DNA from: Nostoc linckia FACHB-104
GTDB lineage: Bacteria; Cyanobacteriota; Cyanobacteriia; Cyanobacteriales; Nostocaceae
Length of the DNA: 64,000 bases
Reading direction: 5' to 3'
NCBI RefSeq assembly: GCF_014696615.1
Contig: NZ_JACJQJ010000005.1
Location: 62,001-126,000 of the forward strand
The position numbers and the translations under genes were made by a program. Below the pieces are notes generated by a model that was not told where the DNA came from, made no database searches, and saw nothing but the letters and a program-made list of their open reading frames with translations. Positions 1 to 8,734 of this stretch are shown here, one piece after another (positions within the stretch are counted from its first letter, which is position 1; each line of letters starts with the position of its first letter).

Positions 1-385
1 TGCGATCGCTTGCATTTTCTCCCGGTAATTTATCGGCTAGGGTAATTGCGCCACTATTAATCATGGGATTGCGGGGGTAACCGCGATCGCTAATTAATTG
101 ATCTAGAGAATTAAATGGCGCATCTGAGGGTTCCACTCCTACCCATCGCAAAACCTTCTCCGCACCGAAATGTTCTAAGAGATAGAGTAGAGAAAAGGCT
201 TTGATTACACTCATAAGGGGAAACACACAACGGGTATCACCTAAGCTGTAAGTTTGTCTCGTACCACAACAGATGTGAACCGCAAACCAATCAGGGTTAG
301 CCATATTCAATCGGGGAGTGCGATCGGCGACTCTTCCGCGATCGGCTTGGGATTTGGCTTGTTGTACCCAAGCAGATAACTCCAT
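1..385 (-). CDS. glsA: Glutaminase (GlsA family), 5' part only
   Basis: Read from an ATG at 385 towards the left edge, where the gene is cut; 128 codons are visible. The family hydrolyses L-glutamine to glutamate and ammonia in the cytoplasm and is usually about 300 residues, so more than half lies outside. Visible signatures are the serine-hydrolase-like Ser-x-x-Lys in FPLMSVIKAFSLLYLLEHFG (the general base/nucleophile pair of the family) and the NPMINSGAI stretch about 60 residues later. It is divergent from the thioredoxin/NHL gene at 613. The symbol is a family-level choice; the missing C-terminus prevents checking the rest of the active site. Confidence 0.8.
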   Translation of the reverse strand, partial: MELSAWVQQAKSQADRGRVADRTPRLNMANPDWFAVHICCGTRQTYSLGDTRCVFPLMSVIKAFSLLYLLEHFGAEKVLRWVGVEPSDAPFNSLDQLISDRGYPRNPMINSGAITLADKLPGENASDR

Positions 386-489
386 CGTGGTGATTGCTGT
401 CAGTCCTTTCAAAATAGATACAGCCCTTGCAATATTTCTCGATAAAGTAAAAAGGGAAGTAAACCTAACAGATGAGAATACCCAATGTG

Positions 490-536
490 TAGGCGTTGGC
501 GTAGCCTCTCGCAGAGAAGCACGTCGCAGACATAGC
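490..536. repeat. Interspersed cyanobacterial palindromic repeat
   Basis: Lies in the 227-bp gap between the divergent glutaminase and thioredoxin/NHL genes. It contains GCGTAGCCTCTCGCAGAGAAG-like bases, with CTCTCGCAGAGA forming a small dyad. This type of sequence is scattered through Nostocales genomes; the only function suggested is as a mobile or structural repeat. Confidence 0.5.
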
Positions 537-612
537 CCATTGAATTTGTATTGGTTAATAGGCAGGATGCTTATTTATATTATGTTGTTTTATTTGGAAT
601 TTTAGATTATTT

Positions 613-2130
613 ATGATACCCCGTGTGAGAGCGCCAGAATTCCCACAAAATAGTACTTGGTTTAATACCGATACACCATTATCTATTAAGCAACTCAAAG
701 GCAGAGTCGTAATTTTAGATTTCTGGACATACTGTTGTATAAATTGCCTGCATATCTTACCAGACTTAAAATATTTAGAACAAAAATATAAAGATAGTCT
801 TACAATTATTGGCGTTCATTCTGCGAAGTTTGATAACGAAAAAGAAACTGAAAATATTCGCCAAGCAATCTTGCGTTATGACATTGAACACCCTGTTTTA
901 GTAGATAGTGGTTTTCGGGTTTGGCAAGAGTATACCGTTCGTGCTTGGCCGACTTTAATGATTATCGATCCACAAGGTTATGTAATTGGCTATGTTTCTG
1001 GTGAAGGACATCGTAATGCTTTAGATGAGCTACTTGAAAAACTAATTTTTGAACACAAAGAAAAAGGTACGATCAATTTTCAAGAACTCAGCCTAAGTTT
1101 AGAAAAGCAGCGTCAACCATTAATTACGCCTTTAGCTTTTCCTGGTAAAGTCTTAGCGACATCAGCAGGTTTATTTATTGCTGATTCTGGTCATCATCGC
1201 TTGGTAATGAGTAGCTTAGAAGGCGAAATTATACACATTATTGGTACGGGTAAATCTGGTTTAACTGATGGTAATTTCAGTGAAGCTGAGTTTTCTTCAC
1301 CTCAAGGAATGGCGTTTGATGCAGATAATCAAATTCTCTATATTGCTGATACAGAAAACCATGCTTTGCGGCGAGTTGATTTACAACGCCAAGTTGTAGA
1401 AACCATAGCGGGAACTGGTGAACAAAGTCGTAATATTCACCCTGATGGTGGTGTTGGGTTAGAAACTAAATTAAATTCGCCTTGGGATTTGGTGAAGATA
1501 GGAAATACTCTATTTATTGCGATGGCTGGGCCGCATCAAATTTGGGAAATGAATTTAGAAACTAGTGTAATTAAAACTTATGCTGGTACTGGTGCAGAAG
1601 GTTGTGTTGATGGTTCATTAACTGAATCTGCTTTTGCTCAACCCAGTGGAATTAGTAGTAATGGCGAAGAATTATATATTGCTGATAGTGAAATAAGTTC
1701 AATTCGCGGTGTGGGAATTGTGGAACCGCGTTTAGCTAGAACTGTGTGCGGTAGTGGAGATTTATTTGGCTTTGGTGATGTTGATGGACAGGGTGAAAAT
1801 GTCCGCTTACAGCATTGCTTAGGAGTGGAATATGCAGATAATTTTTTGTGGGTAGCAGATACTTACAATCACAAAATTAAATTAGTTAGTCCTAGCACAG
1901 GTAATTGTCAAACAATTTTGGGTGATGGTTTCATGGGTTTGCAGGATGGACAAGGTAAGAATAGTAGATTTTTTGAGCCTTCAGGATTGAGTTTTTTGGG
2001 TTCAAAGTTATATATTGCTGATACGAATAATCATGCTATTCGTTATGTTGATTTGAGTTCATTTGAGGTGACAACACTAAAGTTTAAAGGTTTGTGTGCG
2101 CCAGATATTTGTGTTCCGTCTAATTTTTAG
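613..2130 (+). CDS. Thioredoxin-like / NHL-repeat protein (NHLRC2-like)
   Basis: 505 residues. Residues about 1-150 form a thioredoxin/TlpA-type fold with the redox motif C42-I-N-C45 inside FWTYCCINCLHILP and the cis-Pro region RAWPTL. From about residue 165 to the end there are NHL/beta-propeller units, visible as repeated GTG.SG..DG and LYIADT.NHA.R signatures. The arrangement matches the NHLRC2 family, whose biochemical role is not settled; a thiol-disulfide activity tied to a propeller interaction domain is inferred. No signal peptide is seen, so it is probably cytoplasmic. It stands alone, with repeats on both sides. Confidence 0.8.
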   Translation: MIPRVRAPEFPQNSTWFNTDTPLSIKQLKGRVVILDFWTYCCINCLHILPDLKYLEQKYKDSLTIIGVHSAKFDNEKETENIRQAILRYDIEHPVLVDSGFRVWQEYTVRAWPTLMIIDPQGYVIGYVSGEGHRNALDELLEKLIFEHKEKGTINFQELSLSLEKQRQPLITPLAFPGKVLATSAGLFIADSGHHRLVMSSLEGEIIHIIGTGKSGLTDGNFSEAEFSSPQGMAFDADNQILYIADTENHALRRVDLQRQVVETIAGTGEQSRNIHPDGGVGLETKLNSPWDLVKIGNTLFIAMAGPHQIWEMNLETSVIKTYAGTGAEGCVDGSLTESAFAQPSGISSNGEELYIADSEISSIRGVGIVEPRLARTVCGSGDLFGFGDVDGQGENVRLQHCLGVEYADNFLWVADTYNHKIKLVSPSTGNCQTILGDGFMGLQDGQGKNSRFFEPSGLSFLGSKLYIADTNNHAIRYVDLSSFEVTTLKFKGLCAPDICVPSNF

Positions 2131-2141
2131 GATGATATTCT

Positions 2142-2166
2142 CACGCAAAGGCGCAAAGGCGCAAAG
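2142..2166. repeat. Short tandem repeat (GGCGCAAA unit)
   Basis: Three consecutive copies of an 8-base GGCGCAAA-like unit directly after the NHL gene. This is a typical short tandem repeat of heterocystous cyanobacteria, with no coding potential. Confidence 0.7.
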
Positions 2167-2197
2167 TAAATCTTAAGTAACCCACTGCCGCGTGAAT

Positions 2198-2263
2198 GGT
2201 GCGTTAGGCGCTAGGATAGTTATTTAGTGACAAATGATATTGGAAATGAGCGCCTAACACACC
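2198..2263. repeat. Inverted repeat of the GTGCGTTAGGCGC family
   Basis: Left arm GGTGCGTTAGGCGCT at 2198-2212 pairs with AGCGCCTAACACACC at 2249-2263 (14 of 15 positions) across a 36-nt spacer. The same family of arms recurs near 8578, 19015 and 41582 in this window. It may act as a weak hairpin between two same-strand genes, or be a relic of a small mobile element. Confidence 0.65.
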
Positions 2264-2303
2264 CTACATTAATCTTATTTTTACTTTATAAATAACCTCT
2301 TAC

Positions 2304-2660
2304 ATGACTATGAAGTTAATTCTCCATATTACGCAACTTGGACAATGGGAAGAGGCGAAAATACTCGGAAGCTATCGCGCTGATTCTCTGGATACTGAAG
2401 GTTTTATCCACTGTTCGGAAGCTAGTCAAATAGTCAAAGTTGCAAATAGATTTTTCAAGCATCAAAAGGGATTAGTAATACTGTTTATTGATGCTGATAA
2501 AGTTACGGCTGAAGTGCGTTATGAGGAGGCGGAAATAGGTGAATTATTTCCTCATATTTATGGAGAGTTAAATATTGATGCAGTGTTTCAGGTGATTGAT
2601 TTTGAATCGGAGGAAGACGGTTTGTTTTATTTACCGCCAGAGGTTGTAAATTTAGGTTAA
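2304..2660 (+). CDS. DUF952 family protein
   Basis: 118 residues, the usual length for DUF952. The family signature is visible: ILHIT..G.WE near the N-terminus, then DTEGFIHCSEASQ..KVANRFF, and PHIYGELNIDAV near the C-terminus. Conserved His and Cys residues in FIHCSE suggest a small-molecule pocket, but no activity is established for the family. ATG at 2304 is followed by a second in-frame ATG two codons later; either could be used. It stands alone between a repeat-rich gap and the large kinase. Confidence 0.8.
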   Translation: MTMKLILHITQLGQWEEAKILGSYRADSLDTEGFIHCSEASQIVKVANRFFKHQKGLVILFIDADKVTAEVRYEEAEIGELFPHIYGELNIDAVFQVIDFESEEDGLFYLPPEVVNLG

Positions 2661-2851
2661 CTAACCGCGCAGCCAGAAATACGAAAAGTCTGATAAATGA
2701 AGAGTTTGCCGCTAACAAACGCTTAAAAATGCTGAGTAGTAATACCTGATAATTATTGCTTGCGTAAATGTATGTAAATTATTATATTCTGCCTTTCTAG
2801 TTGGGAAATATAGGAAGTGAGCGCCCAACTCTAGGGAAAGGAGAAACGATA

Positions 2852-5800
2852 GTGTTAACTTCGATAATACCAGGTTATGACTTACTAGAAATTATATCTG
2901 AAGGAATTAACACAACTGTTTACCGGGCTAGGTCGCAAAAAAACCAGCAGCGTGTAGTTCTAAAAGTTCTCAAGGCTGAATATCCCTCTTTTGAGCAAAT
3001 TACTCGCTTCAAGCACGAATATAAAACTACAGAAAATCTTAACTGCGAGGGTATTGTTAAAGTTTATAGCCTAGAGAGCTATCAAAATCGACTAGTGTTA
3101 GTAGCAGAAGACTTTGGTGGTATCAGTCTTAAACAGTTTCTCTCTTTGCAACACATTGGTGAAGCTTCTTTTTTAAAGATTGCTGTGCAATTAGCTAAAG
3201 CATTGTTATCGCTACATCAGAATCGCATTATTCATAAAGATATTAAACCTGCCAATATTATTGTTAATCCCCAGACTGGGATTGTTAAAATTACAGATTT
3301 TAGTATTGCATCACATTTAGATAAAGAAACACCGCAACAGACAAATTCTCATCAATTGGAAGGGACAGTTGCTTATATGTCTCCTGAACAAACCGGGAGA
3401 ATGAATCGTGCTGTCGATTATCGCAGTGATTTTTATTCTTTGGGGATTACATTCTATGAGATGCTAACTGGTCAATTACCTTTTGTAACTGACGATTTAC
3501 TGGAGATGTTTCACTCTCATATTGCCAAGCCAGTTACACCAATTGCACAGTTGAAACCAGAAGTTTCTAAAACAATCGCGGCGATTGTGATGAAATTAAT
3601 AGCAAAAAATGCTGAAGACAGATATCAAAGCGCATTAGGACTATTAGCAGATTTAGAATTTTGTCTTGAGCAATTAGAAACTACAGGTAATATTCCTGAT
3701 TTTACCCCCGGACAACGCGATCGCACTTCTCAATTACTTATCCCCCAACAATTATATGGCAGAGAAGCGGAAGTTATTACCTTGCTGCAAGCATTTGAGC
3801 GTATTAGCCAGGGGAAAAGCGAAATCATGTTGGTTTCTGGCTACTCTGGGATTGGTAAATCATCGCTGGTGAATGAGGTACATAAACCTATCATCAGACA
3901 GAGGGGTTATTTTATTGATGGGAAATTCGATCAATTTAAACGGAATATCCCCTACGCTTCTGTAATTCAGGCTTTTCAATCTTTAATACAGCAATTATTA
4001 ACTGAAAGTAGCGACAGGTTAACAGCCTGGAAAGAAAAACTGCTGCAAGCGCTGGGTAGTAATGGTCAAGTAATTATTGATGTGATTCCCGAAGTAGAAT
4101 TAATCATTGGTAAACAGCCTGAAGTTCCACAGTTAGGCGCAGCTGAAAGCCTCAATCGCTTTCATCGTCTATTTCAGTCTTTTATTCAAGTTTTTGCTCA
4201 ACAATCCCATCCTTTAGTATTATTTCTCGATGATTTACAATGGGCTGATTCTGCTTCTTTAAAATTAATTCAAGTCTTAATGACTAATCCAGATAGTCAT
4301 TACTTACTATTAATTGGTGCATATCGAGATAACGAAGTCGGCCCCAGCCATCTATTGATTAAAACTTTAGAGGAAATTGCCCAAGCTGATACATTTATTA
4401 ATAGTATTGTGTTACGTCCATTAGAATTACCTTATATCTATCAACTGCTAATAGATACTTTAGGAGATTCTGAAAAAATCCTAGAATTAGCAAAAATTTT
4501 ATTTAATAAAACTCAAGGTAATCCTTTCTTTTTAACCCAACTAATTAAAGCACTCTACCAAGAAAATCTGCTGCAATTTGATTTTCACAAAGGAATTTGG
4601 TGTTGGGATATACAGCAAATTCAAACGAAGAATCTTGTAGATAAAGATGTTGTCGAGTTAGTTGCTAGAAACATTCAAAAGCTGCCGGAAGCTACGCAAA
4701 CAGCCTTACAATTAGCAGCTTGTATTGGCAACCGTTTTAGTTTAGATGTATTGGCAACTGTTAGCACCAATAATCTGCAAAGATTAGCGCAAGCCCTGCA
4801 ACCTGCTTTGCAATTAGGTCTAATTTTACCCCTGAATAATGAATATCGAATACCTTTACTCTTTGCCACTGAAGAGTTAGCTGTTTTAGACTTTGATGAC
4901 TCTCATATTAGCTATAAATTTTTGCACGATCGCGTCCAACAAGCTGCCTATTCTCTCATTCCCAACCATCAAAGAAAAGTTACGCATTTAAAAATTGGGC
5001 AGCAGTTGTTACAAAATACACCTGCTGAGCAATTAGAGGAAAACATTTTTGATATTATTAATCAACTGAATGTGGGTGCTAGCTTAATCAGCAAGCCCTC
5101 CCAGAAGCAACATTTGGCGGAGTTAAATTTGCTGGCTGGGAAAAAAGCCAAAGCCGCAACCGCTTATTTAGTGGCGATCGCCTATTTAAATACTGGTATA
5201 AAACTTTTAGCAGCAGATAGCTGGTTCAGTGAATATGACTTGACTTTAGCCTTGATGGTGGAAGCCGCAGAAGCAGCATATCTCGGTGGTGATTATCAGT
5301 TGATGGAGAATTTAGCTAGTCAAGTATTACAAAATGCCCGCACCCTACTTGATAAAGTGAAAATTTATGAGGCGAAGATTCAGGCTTATGTTGCCCAAAG
5401 TAGACAACCGGAAGCAATCAAAACGGCTTTAACTGTCTTAGAACTTTTGGGTGTAAGGTTCCCTGATGCGCCTAGCCAAGCAGATATAACTGAAAGTCTA
5501 CAAGCAACGCAACTAATATTAGACGGAAGAAGTTTTGAGGATTTAATCGATCTACCAGCAATGACAGATCCGCAAATCTTAGCAGTGATGCGGATTATCG
5601 CCACAGTGACGGCGGCTGTATATCAAGCAGTACCGATGTTGTTACCCTTAATTGTCTTTAAGCAGGTAAGACTATCAGTACAATATGGCAACGCCCCAGT
5701 TTCTACTCTCGCCTACGCTTGGTATGGAGTGATTCTTTGTGGAGTCATCGGGGATATTGATGCAGGCGATCGCGCTGGGAAACTTGCATTAGGTTTGCTA

Positions 5801-8269
5801 TCAAATCTCCAGGGTAAAGCGCTGCAAACTAGTACTTTCAATATGATTTACCCGTTCGTGAAGCCGTGGAAGCATCATATTCGTGAGTCGCTACTACCTT
5901 TATTAGATGCACATCACACAGGCTTAGAAACAGGGGATTTAGAATACTCAGCTTACTGTGCCTACAATTATTGCAGCCTTTCTTACTTCCTAGGCAAGGA
6001 ACTGAAAACCTTAGAACCAGAGATGGCAATTTACAGCCAAGTTTTAGATAAAATCAAGCAGGAAGTAGCCCATAATTATCTCAAAGTATTTCGCCAATCT
6101 GTATTACATCTCATTAGTGATTTTTCCTTAATTGGCAAGGTGGCAGGTGTAGCATATAACGAAGAAATCATGCTACCGCTACATTTGCAAGCTAATGATC
6201 GCTATGCCATTGGTACTTTATACGTCAACAAATTAATTCTCTGTTATCTATTTGGCGAGTATCAGCAAGCCGCAGAAGTAGCTGATTTAGCGAAAGAATA
6301 TTTAGATGGGGTAACTGGTTCATTTATGGTGCCAGTTTTCCACTTTTATGATTCTCTCACCCAGCTGGCGATGTTAGCCCACACTCCAAGTTCAGAAAAA
6401 GAACCTTTGTGGTTGCGGGTGGTTGCTAACCAAGAAAAGCTGAAAACATGGGCAAATCATGCACCCATGAATCACAAGCACAAGTATTGCTTAGTGAAAG
6501 CCGAGTACCATCGCGCCCTGGGTGAGTATTTAGAAGCGATGGAATATTATGATTGCGCCATTGCTGGTGCTGCTGAACATGGTTACATTCAGGAAGAAGC
6601 CCTAGCAAATGAACTCGCCGCCGAAATGTACATATCAATGGGTAAGAAAAAAATTGCCCAAGTTTACATGACAGAAGCTTACTATGGTTACCACCGTTGG
6701 GGTAGTACTGCCAAAGTCAAACACCTAGAAAAACAATACCCCGACTTAATTCTTCGCAGCAATAATGCGATGTCTACGACGGGCTACGCCTACGCTTCTA
6801 CTGGTAGCATCTCTAGAACATTCAAATTAGATGCATCTCTCAGTTCGCACTCAACAACTAGTAGCGGTATCAACCTGGATATCGCCACAGTAGTCAAAGC
6901 GAGTGAGGCGATTAATAATGAAATCTCCTTAGAAAGTTTACCGCGCACGCTGCTACATATCATTTTAGAAAATGCTGGTGCCCAAAAAGGTTGCTTAATT
7001 TTAGTCAAAGATGAGCAACTAATTATTGAAGCTATTGATAGTAGTATGGTTGATTCGCAAATTATTTTGCTATCAACTCCTGTAGAAGAAAGCGAACTGG
7101 TACCCAAAAAGCTGATCAACTATGTAGCGAGAACTCAGCAACCTTTGGTAATTAGAGATGCCAAACTTGATCCGGTTTCTAATAAAGATACATACATCCA
7201 AAATCATGAATGTAAATCAATATTATGTGTGCCTATTTTTTATCAAGCCAAATTCATTGGCATATTTTACCTAGAGAATAATTTAATTACTGGTGCATTT
7301 ACTCCCGAACGCCTAGAACTGTTAAAAATACTGTCTTCTCAAGCTGCGATCGCGCTTAAAAATGCCCGTCTCTATGCCAAAGAACAAGAAAAATCTCAAG
7401 ATTTAGCCGCAGCATTATTACAACTGCAACAAACCCAAAGCCAACTTGTACATACAGAAAAAATTTCCTCTTTAGGACAGTTAGTAGCGGGAGTCGCCCA
7501 TGAGGTAAATAATCCTGTTAGCTTTATTTTTACTAACCTAACTCATGCCAAGCGCTATATCGAAGACTTAATTAATTTACTACATCTTTATCAACAGTAT
7601 CTATCTAATCCCCCAGCAGAAATTACAGAGGAAATTGAAGCTATAGATTTAGATTTTGTTTTAGAAGACTTACCAAATATGATTTCTTCTATGAAAGAGG
7701 GAACCCATCGGATTCGAGATATTATGCAATCTCTACGCAATTTCTCACGCAAAGATGGCTTAGATAAAAAGGCGGTAAATATTCATGAGGGTATTGAAAC
7801 CACGCTGATGATTTTATCCCATCGTTTAAAGGCTTATCCTCATCGTCCAGCAATTCAAGTAGTTAAGAATTATAGTGATTTACCCTTTATTGCTTGTTAT
7901 CCTGGGCAATTAAATCAGGTATTTATGAATTTGCTAGCCAATGCTATTGATGCTTTAGAAGAGTCTAATGAAGGCAAGAATTATGCTTTTATAGAACAGC
8001 ATCCCAATGTCATCACAATTTCTACCACAGTCAGCGATCAACAAGTAAAAATTTCGATTGCTGATAATGGGATGGGAATTCCAGAGTCAGTCAAGGAAAA
8101 AATTTTTCAAGCGTTTTTTAGCACTAAGCCAGAAGGGAAAGGTACAGGTTTAGGACTATCTATTAGCCATCAAATAGTTACCAAAGTCCACAATGGTACT
8201 TTTGAATGTGTTTCTTCCCCTGGTGAGGGTGCAGAATTTATTATTCAGATTCCTATTGATAGGAATTAG
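2852..8269 (+). CDS. HstK-type Ser/Thr kinase-AAA-GAF-histidine kinase
   Basis: 1805 residues from GTG 2852, preferred because AAAGGAGA (2837-2844) sits just upstream; an in-frame TTG at 2801 lacks this. Order: Ser/Thr kinase about 10-270 (Lys38, H128-K-D130, DFS 149-151 instead of DFG, then a SPEQTGRMNR activation segment); AAA/NACHT-like ATPase with P-loop GYSGIGKS 330-337; long helical TPR-like region about 600-1330; GAF about 1365-1503; coiled coil; HisKA with phospho-acceptor H1550 (VAHEVNNP); HATPase_c with an N-box near 1695, DNGMG from 1738 and GTGLGLSI. This is the architecture of Anabaena HstK proteins. Signal and partner response regulator are unknown; no receiver domain is present. 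Two paralogues lie in this window. Confidence 0.88.
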   Translation: MLTSIIPGYDLLEIISEGINTTVYRARSQKNQQRVVLKVLKAEYPSFEQITRFKHEYKTTENLNCEGIVKVYSLESYQNRLVLVAEDFGGISLKQFLSLQHIGEASFLKIAVQLAKALLSLHQNRIIHKDIKPANIIVNPQTGIVKITDFSIASHLDKETPQQTNSHQLEGTVAYMSPEQTGRMNRAVDYRSDFYSLGITFYEMLTGQLPFVTDDLLEMFHSHIAKPVTPIAQLKPEVSKTIAAIVMKLIAKNAEDRYQSALGLLADLEFCLEQLETTGNIPDFTPGQRDRTSQLLIPQQLYGREAEVITLLQAFERISQGKSEIMLVSGYSGIGKSSLVNEVHKPIIRQRGYFIDGKFDQFKRNIPYASVIQAFQSLIQQLLTESSDRLTAWKEKLLQALGSNGQVIIDVIPEVELIIGKQPEVPQLGAAESLNRFHRLFQSFIQVFAQQSHPLVLFLDDLQWADSASLKLIQVLMTNPDSHYLLLIGAYRDNEVGPSHLLIKTLEEIAQADTFINSIVLRPLELPYIYQLLIDTLGDSEKILELAKILFNKTQGNPFFLTQLIKALYQENLLQFDFHKGIWCWDIQQIQTKNLVDKDVVELVARNIQKLPEATQTALQLAACIGNRFSLDVLATVSTNNLQRLAQALQPALQLGLILPLNNEYRIPLLFATEELAVLDFDDSHISYKFLHDRVQQAAYSLIPNHQRKVTHLKIGQQLLQNTPAEQLEENIFDIINQLNVGASLISKPSQKQHLAELNLLAGKKAKAATAYLVAIAYLNTGIKLLAADSWFSEYDLTLALMVEAAEAAYLGGDYQLMENLASQVLQNARTLLDKVKIYEAKIQAYVAQSRQPEAIKTALTVLELLGVRFPDAPSQADITESLQATQLILDGRSFEDLIDLPAMTDPQILAVMRIIATVTAAVYQAVPMLLPLIVFKQVRLSVQYGNAPVSTLAYAWYGVILCGVIGDIDAGDRAGKLALGLLSNLQGKALQTSTFNMIYPFVKPWKHHIRESLLPLLDAHHTGLETGDLEYSAYCAYNYCSLSYFLGKELKTLEPEMAIYSQVLDKIKQEVAHNYLKVFRQSVLHLISDFSLIGKVAGVAYNEEIMLPLHLQANDRYAIGTLYVNKLILCYLFGEYQQAAEVADLAKEYLDGVTGSFMVPVFHFYDSLTQLAMLAHTPSSEKEPLWLRVVANQEKLKTWANHAPMNHKHKYCLVKAEYHRALGEYLEAMEYYDCAIAGAAEHGYIQEEALANELAAEMYISMGKKKIAQVYMTEAYYGYHRWGSTAKVKHLEKQYPDLILRSNNAMSTTGYAYASTGSISRTFKLDASLSSHSTTSSGINLDIATVVKASEAINNEISLESLPRTLLHIILENAGAQKGCLILVKDEQLIIEAIDSSMVDSQIILLSTPVEESELVPKKLINYVARTQQPLVIRDAKLDPVSNKDTYIQNHECKSILCVPIFYQAKFIGIFYLENNLITGAFTPERLELLKILSSQAAIALKNARLYAKEQEKSQDLAAALLQLQQTQSQLVHTEKISSLGQLVAGVAHEVNNPVSFIFTNLTHAKRYIEDLINLLHLYQQYLSNPPAEITEEIEAIDLDFVLEDLPNMISSMKEGTHRIRDIMQSLRNFSRKDGLDKKAVNIHEGIETTLMILSHRLKAYPHRPAIQVVKNYSDLPFIACYPGQLNQVFMNLLANAIDALEESNEGKNYAFIEQHPNVITISTTVSDQQVKISIADNGMGIPESVKEKIFQAFFSTKPEGKGTGLGLSISHQIVTKVHNGTFECVSSPGEGAEFIIQIPIDRN

Positions 8270-8411
8270 CAATCAGGTAATCTTATAATCCAATACAGTT
8301 CAGTTAAGAAAATTAATTGACAAAGAAGCTAAAAAACTAGCTACTCAACACAAAACTCAACAATAATTTTGGAGGGGGTTTGGGGGACGCAACCGTCACC
8401 CAATCGGGGGT

Positions 8412-8430
8412 TTGGGGGAGAATCCCCCAA
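8412..8430. repeat. Perfect 8-bp hairpin TTGGGGGA/TCCCCCAA
   Basis: Arms at 8412-8419 and 8423-8430 with a 3-nt loop. It lies in a G-rich stretch that repeats GGGGGTTTGGGGG. There is no proper T-tract, so terminator function for either convergent gene is possible but unproven. Confidence 0.5.
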
Positions 8431-8577
8431 TTGATCTAGCTTTTTCCACAAGTGACAAATCAATCACTAATAATCTTATATGAACTGTATTTTCATATAA
8501 TATACTTTGGAATAGGTTGGTAATTGGTAATAGTAAAAATTCAATACCCAATATTACAATACCGTTGAGAATTAAAT

Positions 8578-8605
8578 GGTGCGTTGCGCTGCGCGACAAC
8601 ACACC
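8578..8605. repeat. 28-nt palindrome, copy 1
   Basis: GGTGCGTTG followed by a 10-nt centre and CAACACACC. The same 28-nt layout is found at 19015-19042 with one base change in the right arm and one in the centre. It is an interspersed small palindrome. Confidence 0.65.
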
Positions 8606-8613
8606 CTACTTTT

Positions 8614-8734
8614 AGGGACTTCCAGAAATTAAATTATTCAATCAGCAAGGGCGAAGATATTGAGCAAATTCTGTCTCTCCCTCTGCTCCCTCTGCTACCC
8701 TAGCGACAGTATATTTTTTTAGTTGGAAGTCCCT
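8614..8734. mobile_element. MITE-like element, copy A (121 bp)
   Basis: Ends AGGGACTTCC and GGAAGTCCCT are perfect 10-bp terminal inverted repeats. The interior contains CTCCCTCTGCTCCCTCTGCT. A second copy in opposite orientation lies at 60642-60752 and aligns along its length, including ends and the CTCTGCTCCCTCTGCT core. There is no coding capacity, so it would need a transposase in trans. The right end abuts the stop codon of the AAA+ gene (8734-8736). Confidence 0.7.

Larger units (their letters stand above)
8270..8733. other. Repeat-filled intergenic region
   Basis: 464 bp between the end of the first HstK gene and the convergent AAA+ gene. It holds a GC-rich hairpin at 8412-8430, a 28-nt palindrome at 8578-8605 and a terminal-inverted-repeat element from 8614. 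No convincing reading frame or tRNA was found. Confidence 0.7.

Noticed and set aside
318-605. 95-codon plus-strand frame
   Set aside because: It overlaps the glutaminase start in antisense and runs through an interspersed repeat; no family likeness.
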